NCBI RefSeq assembly: GCF_016107305.1
Contig: NZ_RCVR01000022.1
Location: 31,319 to 95,318, forward strand
DNA from: Roseomonas sp. KE2513
Lineage (GTDB): Bacteria; Pseudomonadota; Alphaproteobacteria; Acetobacterales; Acetobacteraceae
DNA length: 64,000 nt
Reading direction: 5' to 3'
The position numbers and the translations under genes are program-made. Below, in pieces: positions 61,544 through 64,000 of the stretch; position 1 is the stretch's first letter, and every line of letters starts with the position of its first letter. The notes below the pieces were generated by a model. It worked only from the letters and a program-made list of their open reading frames with translations, did not search any database and was not told the DNA's origin.

Positions 61544-62517
61544 CAGGCCAGCGTCGCGCCGACCGAGCGCCAGTAGGCTTCCGCCGCCGGATGCCAGGGG
61601 ATGCCTGCCGCCGCCGTCTTCTGCCCTTCCAGCTTGAAGTTACGCGCCTCCGCATGGGTGCGCGCCAGGTCCTCGCGCCCTTCCCATGTCAGCTTCAGCA
61701 GGCTCGTCACCATCTCCGCCGGCATGTCCTCGCGCACCGCGAGAACATTGGCGACCGACATCTGCTTGTTGTCCGTCGCCTGCCCCGGATAGGTGCCGGC
61801 CGGGATCACCTCGTTGAAATAGACCGGCCCGTACTTCTCCACGATCTTCGCGGTGTACTGGTCATGGTCGATCATCTGGATCTGCACGCCCGGGCTCGCG
61901 CCGAGATCGGTGATCGCGCTCGTCGGAATGCCGGACACGAAGAAATACGCGTCGAGCTTCCCGTCCTTCATCGCATTCGTCGATTCCGCCGGCGAGAGCC
62001 GCTCGCGCGCGCGGAAGTCCTTCGCGGGGTCGAGCCCCGCTGCCTCGATCAGCCGCAGCGCCATCACCTCGGTCGCCGAGCCCGGCGCGCCCGTCGAGAC
62101 GCGCTTGCCCTTCATATCGGGGATCGACTTGATGCCGGTGCTCGCCACCGTCACCGCCTGCATGCGGTTGGTGTAGATCACCGCGATCGCCCGCGCCGGC
62201 ACCGGCCGCCCGCGGAAGCGGTCATTCCCGCGGATCGCGTCCACCGCGGCGTCCACCTGGGTGAAGATCAGCCCCACCCGGTTCGCGCCGAGAAGCTGGA
62301 GGTTGCCCACGGACCCGCCCGTCACCTCCACCGTCGCCGACATGCCCGGCATCTGGCGGGAGATGAGGTTCGCGAGCGCGCCGCCCAGCGGGTAGTAGAC
62401 CCCGCCCGTGGTGCCCGTGGCGATCGCCAGCTGCTGGGCCGCCTGCGCGGCCGCCAGACGCGGCGCCGCCAGCACCATGCCCGCCGCGAACAAGCCCCGA
62501 CGCGGGATGTTTCCCAT
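61543..62517 (-). CDS. TAXI-family TRAP solute-binding protein
   Basis: A 324-residue periplasmic receptor. The ATG at 62517 has AGGAG seven bases upstream, which I prefer over the ATG at 62523. The signal segment is RRGLFAAGMVLAAPRLAAAQ. Family motifs are LAIATGTTGGVYYPLGGALAN, VEVTGGSVGNLQLLGANRVG and VSTGAPGSATEVMALRLIEAA. It delivers its ligand to the fused permease encoded just downstream. TAXI members often bind glutamate-like compounds, but the ligand here is not known. Confidence 0.94.
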   Translation of the reverse strand: MGNIPRRGLFAAGMVLAAPRLAAAQAAQQLAIATGTTGGVYYPLGGALANLISRQMPGMSATVEVTGGSVGNLQLLGANRVGLIFTQVDAAVDAIRGNDRFRGRPVPARAIAVIYTNRMQAVTVASTGIKSIPDMKGKRVSTGAPGSATEVMALRLIEAAGLDPAKDFRARERLSPAESTNAMKDGKLDAYFFVSGIPTSAITDLGASPGVQIQMIDHDQYTAKIVEKYGPVYFNEVIPAGTYPGQATDNKQMSVANVLAVREDMPAEMVTSLLKLTWEGREDLARTHAEARNFKLEGQKTAAAGIPWHPAAEAYWRSVGATLA

Positions 62518-62744
62518 CGCCATTCTCCTGGATCGTTTCTCTCTGGGCAAAGCATAGACCGCGGTTTCGCGCGGGCGGAAGGCCCGACCGCCGTGCTCCC
62601 GGTTCGCAGCCAGGGAACAAATTCCCCCACCCGGCCTGTCCGGCGGAACCGGCTTCCGCCCCCCGGCCCGCATAAAGGCTGCCGGCCAGGCATCCCCCGT
62701 CGCCGCCGCGGCGTTCTCTCGGTCGGAACACGCGGAGGGATGCC

Positions 62745-62915
62745 GTGGCAAAGCCCGAAAGCACCGCCAAGAGGCGCCCGCCCGCCGACGGAAGCGGCCA
62801 GAAGGTGCTCGACCGAATGCGCGCCCTCGCCGAGAGCATCCGACGCCAGATGGCGGCCCGCCGCCAGAACCGCGCCCGGCCGGGTGGGCCGGGCGTCGGG
62901 CCAGGCGGCCGCTGA
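62745..62915 (+). CDS. Small basic protein, function unknown
   Basis: A 56-residue frame from a GTG at 62745 with GGAGGG five bases upstream and a TGA at 62913-62915. The sequence is Arg/Gly/Pro-rich with a predicted helix (KVLDRMRALAESIRRQMAAR). It may be a nucleic-acid-binding or disordered small protein. Evidence is limited to the ribosome-binding site, the regular frame and the lack of any other gene here. Confidence 0.5.
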   Translation: MAKPESTAKRRPPADGSGQKVLDRMRALAESIRRQMAARRQNRARPGGPGVGPGGR

Positions 62916-62984
62916 CCATTCCCGCCGCATCCAACCCTCGGCCACCCGCCCCGGCCCGAGGCGACCCAGCCCAGGAGGCACGCG

Positions 62985-63305
62985 ATGTACATCGCCCGGT
63001 TTTCCTACGACGTGCTGCCCGCCAACCGGCAACAGGCGATGGACTTCATCCGGCGTGAGGTGGAGGCCACCCGGGCCGCCGGCCTCAAGGCGCGGCTGCT
63101 GGTGCCCCTCACCCGCGGCCAGGGCGGCGCCGGCCTGCAATTCGAGGCGGAGCTGACCAGCCTCGACCAGCTGGAAGGGCTGCGCCACCGGGGTGCCCAG
63201 GCCTCCCGCGCGGAGGGCGAGGACTGGATGCGCGCCTTCAGCGACATCCTGCTCTCGCCCCCCATCGTCGAGATCCTGCGCGTAGACGAGGGATCCCCCT
63301 CCTGA
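62985..63305 (+). CDS. Conserved-looking 106-residue protein, function unknown
   Basis: The ATG at 62985 follows AGGAGG at an ideal distance. The product begins MYIARFSYDVLPANRQQAMD and has alternating strands and helices (FIRREVEATRAAGLKARLLV, GLQFEAELTSLDQLEGLRHR) compatible with a dimeric alpha/beta-barrel (NIPSNAP/ABM-like) fold. This fold guess is inference. No catalytic motif was seen. It may be transcribed with the DUF2332 gene that starts 38 bp later. Confidence 0.72.
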   Translation: MYIARFSYDVLPANRQQAMDFIRREVEATRAAGLKARLLVPLTRGQGGAGLQFEAELTSLDQLEGLRHRGAQASRAEGEDWMRAFSDILLSPPIVEILRVDEGSPS

Positions 63306-63343
63306 AACGCCTCCTTCCCGCAGGCGGGACCGGAGCAGGCTCA

Positions 63344-64000
63344 TGACCAGTATTGAAGCCACCGTCCGCGAGGCCTTCGCCGCCCAGGCCCGCGCCTGCA
63401 CCGAACGCGGCTCCCCCTTCACCGCCACCCTCTGCGAGACCCTCGGCCGCCTCCTCGACGGCTCCACCGAGGTCGGGCGCCGGGTCCTCGGCTGGTCCGG
63501 GCGGCCGGACGCGCGCGGGGACTCGGTGCCGCTCCGGCTCGCCGCCGGCCTGCACGCCCTCGTCCGCCGCGGCCGCCTCCCGCACCTCGCCGCGCTCTAC
63601 CCGCCCCACCCGCTCCCCGAGGCCGCTCCGCTCGAAAGCGCCCTCTCCGAGGCCCTGAGCGATGCCGAGAGCGACCTGCTCCCCTGGCTCGACCACCCGC
63701 CGCAGACGAACGAGCCGATGCGCTCGGCCCCGCTCATGGCTGGCCTCCTCGTCATCGCCGCCGAGACGGGCGGCCTGCCCCTCGCCCTGCACGAAGCCGG
63801 CGCCAGCGCCGGCCTCGTCCTCGTGCTGGACCGCTACGAGCACCACCTCGGCGGCGTTACCACCGGCCGCCTGGGCTCGCCGGTCACCATCCGCCCGGCC
63901 TGGCAGGGCGACCCTCCCCCCTCGGCCCCCACGCCCCGCATCCTCCGCCGGCAAGGCTGCGACCTAGACCCGCTGGACGTCACGGCGGAGGCAGACCGCG
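63344..64000 (+). CDS. DUF2332-family protein, 3'-truncated by window edge
   Basis: The first 219 residues of a larger protein; the frame is open to the last base. The ATG at 63344 has GGAG eight bases upstream. The N-terminal part EAFAAQARACTERGSPFTATL and SAPLMAGLLVIAAETGGLPLAL, then EAGASAGLVLVLDRYEH and RRQGCDLDPLD, follow the pattern of DUF2332 proteins, which have no assigned function. The ESGSSAG-like motif of this family suggests a methyltransferase-like fold, which is inference. Confidence 0.85.

Overview
The window reads as a chromosomal segment of a very GC-rich alphaproteobacterium, most likely an Acetobacteraceae member of the Roseomonas type. The main reasons are the dense GC-rich coding, the many Bug/TctC-type solute-binding proteins, the TctABC and TAXI-TRAP uptake systems, and the mix of gene families. 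This is inference from gene content, since no rRNA or other marker lies in the window. I found no tRNA, rRNA, CRISPR array, insertion sequence or replication origin.

Layout. 1-4046: the end of a GH15 glucoamylase-type gene, facing a tctCBA tripartite tricarboxylate transporter operon. 4285-6620: a two-gene unit for an exported five-repeat, cysteine-paired protein and an exported EF-hand protein. 6917-16882 (minus strand): a compact aryl-polyene-type type II polyketide cluster whose genes mostly overlap by 4 nt (one ACP, COG4648 membrane protein, AMP ligase, two hotdog dehydratases, an acyltransferase-LolA fusion, MMPL exporter, KS, chain-length-factor-like KS, KR, NUDIX). It is divergent from a polysaccharide deacetylase, and two matching 14-bp dyads lie 63 bp apart between and across their starts. 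18052-19815: a DbpA-like RNA helicase.

19836-30094 is the most interesting part. It holds a NodT-type outer-membrane lipoprotein, an FkbM methyltransferase, a type I secretion ABC exporter with an inactive C39-like domain, its HlyD adaptor, a 516-residue Thr/Ser-rich octapeptide-repeat protein without RTX repeats, and a TPR/OGT-type (GT41) glycosyltransferase. I propose that these form one dedicated system that makes, glycosylates and possibly methylates, and secretes a repetitive surface or extracellular protein. This is inference from gene order and family, not shown.

30572-33976: glucokinase, a PfkB sugar kinase and a UDP-glucuronate decarboxylase-type SDR. 34387-40717: housekeeping genes murJ, trpS, a PhoR-like kinase, an LpoA-like lipoprotein and rsmI. 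40836-48646: a glycosyltransferase, a small hydrophilic protein, a membrane-anchored Mrr-like nuclease, a hybrid histidine kinase, an M16 peptidase, PmbA and a GST. 48744-49718: a Tim44-like protein.

49893-58307: a GntR/FCD regulator divergent from a seven-gene aromatic-acid catabolic operon (FAH hydrolase, amidohydrolase, extradiol-type VOC dioxygenase, FAD monooxygenase) interleaved with three Bug binding proteins. A broken FAD/NAD(P)-binding gene fragment follows. 58458-64000: panC, a fused TAXI-TRAP permease with its binding protein, two small proteins and the start of a DUF2332 gene.

A structured intergenic repeat, with terminal hairpins and a central hairpin that shows compensatory changes between two copies, sits between three convergent gene pairs (690-923, 6655-6898, 49724-49873). 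A solo hairpin of the same kind sits in a fourth convergent gap (42005-42032).
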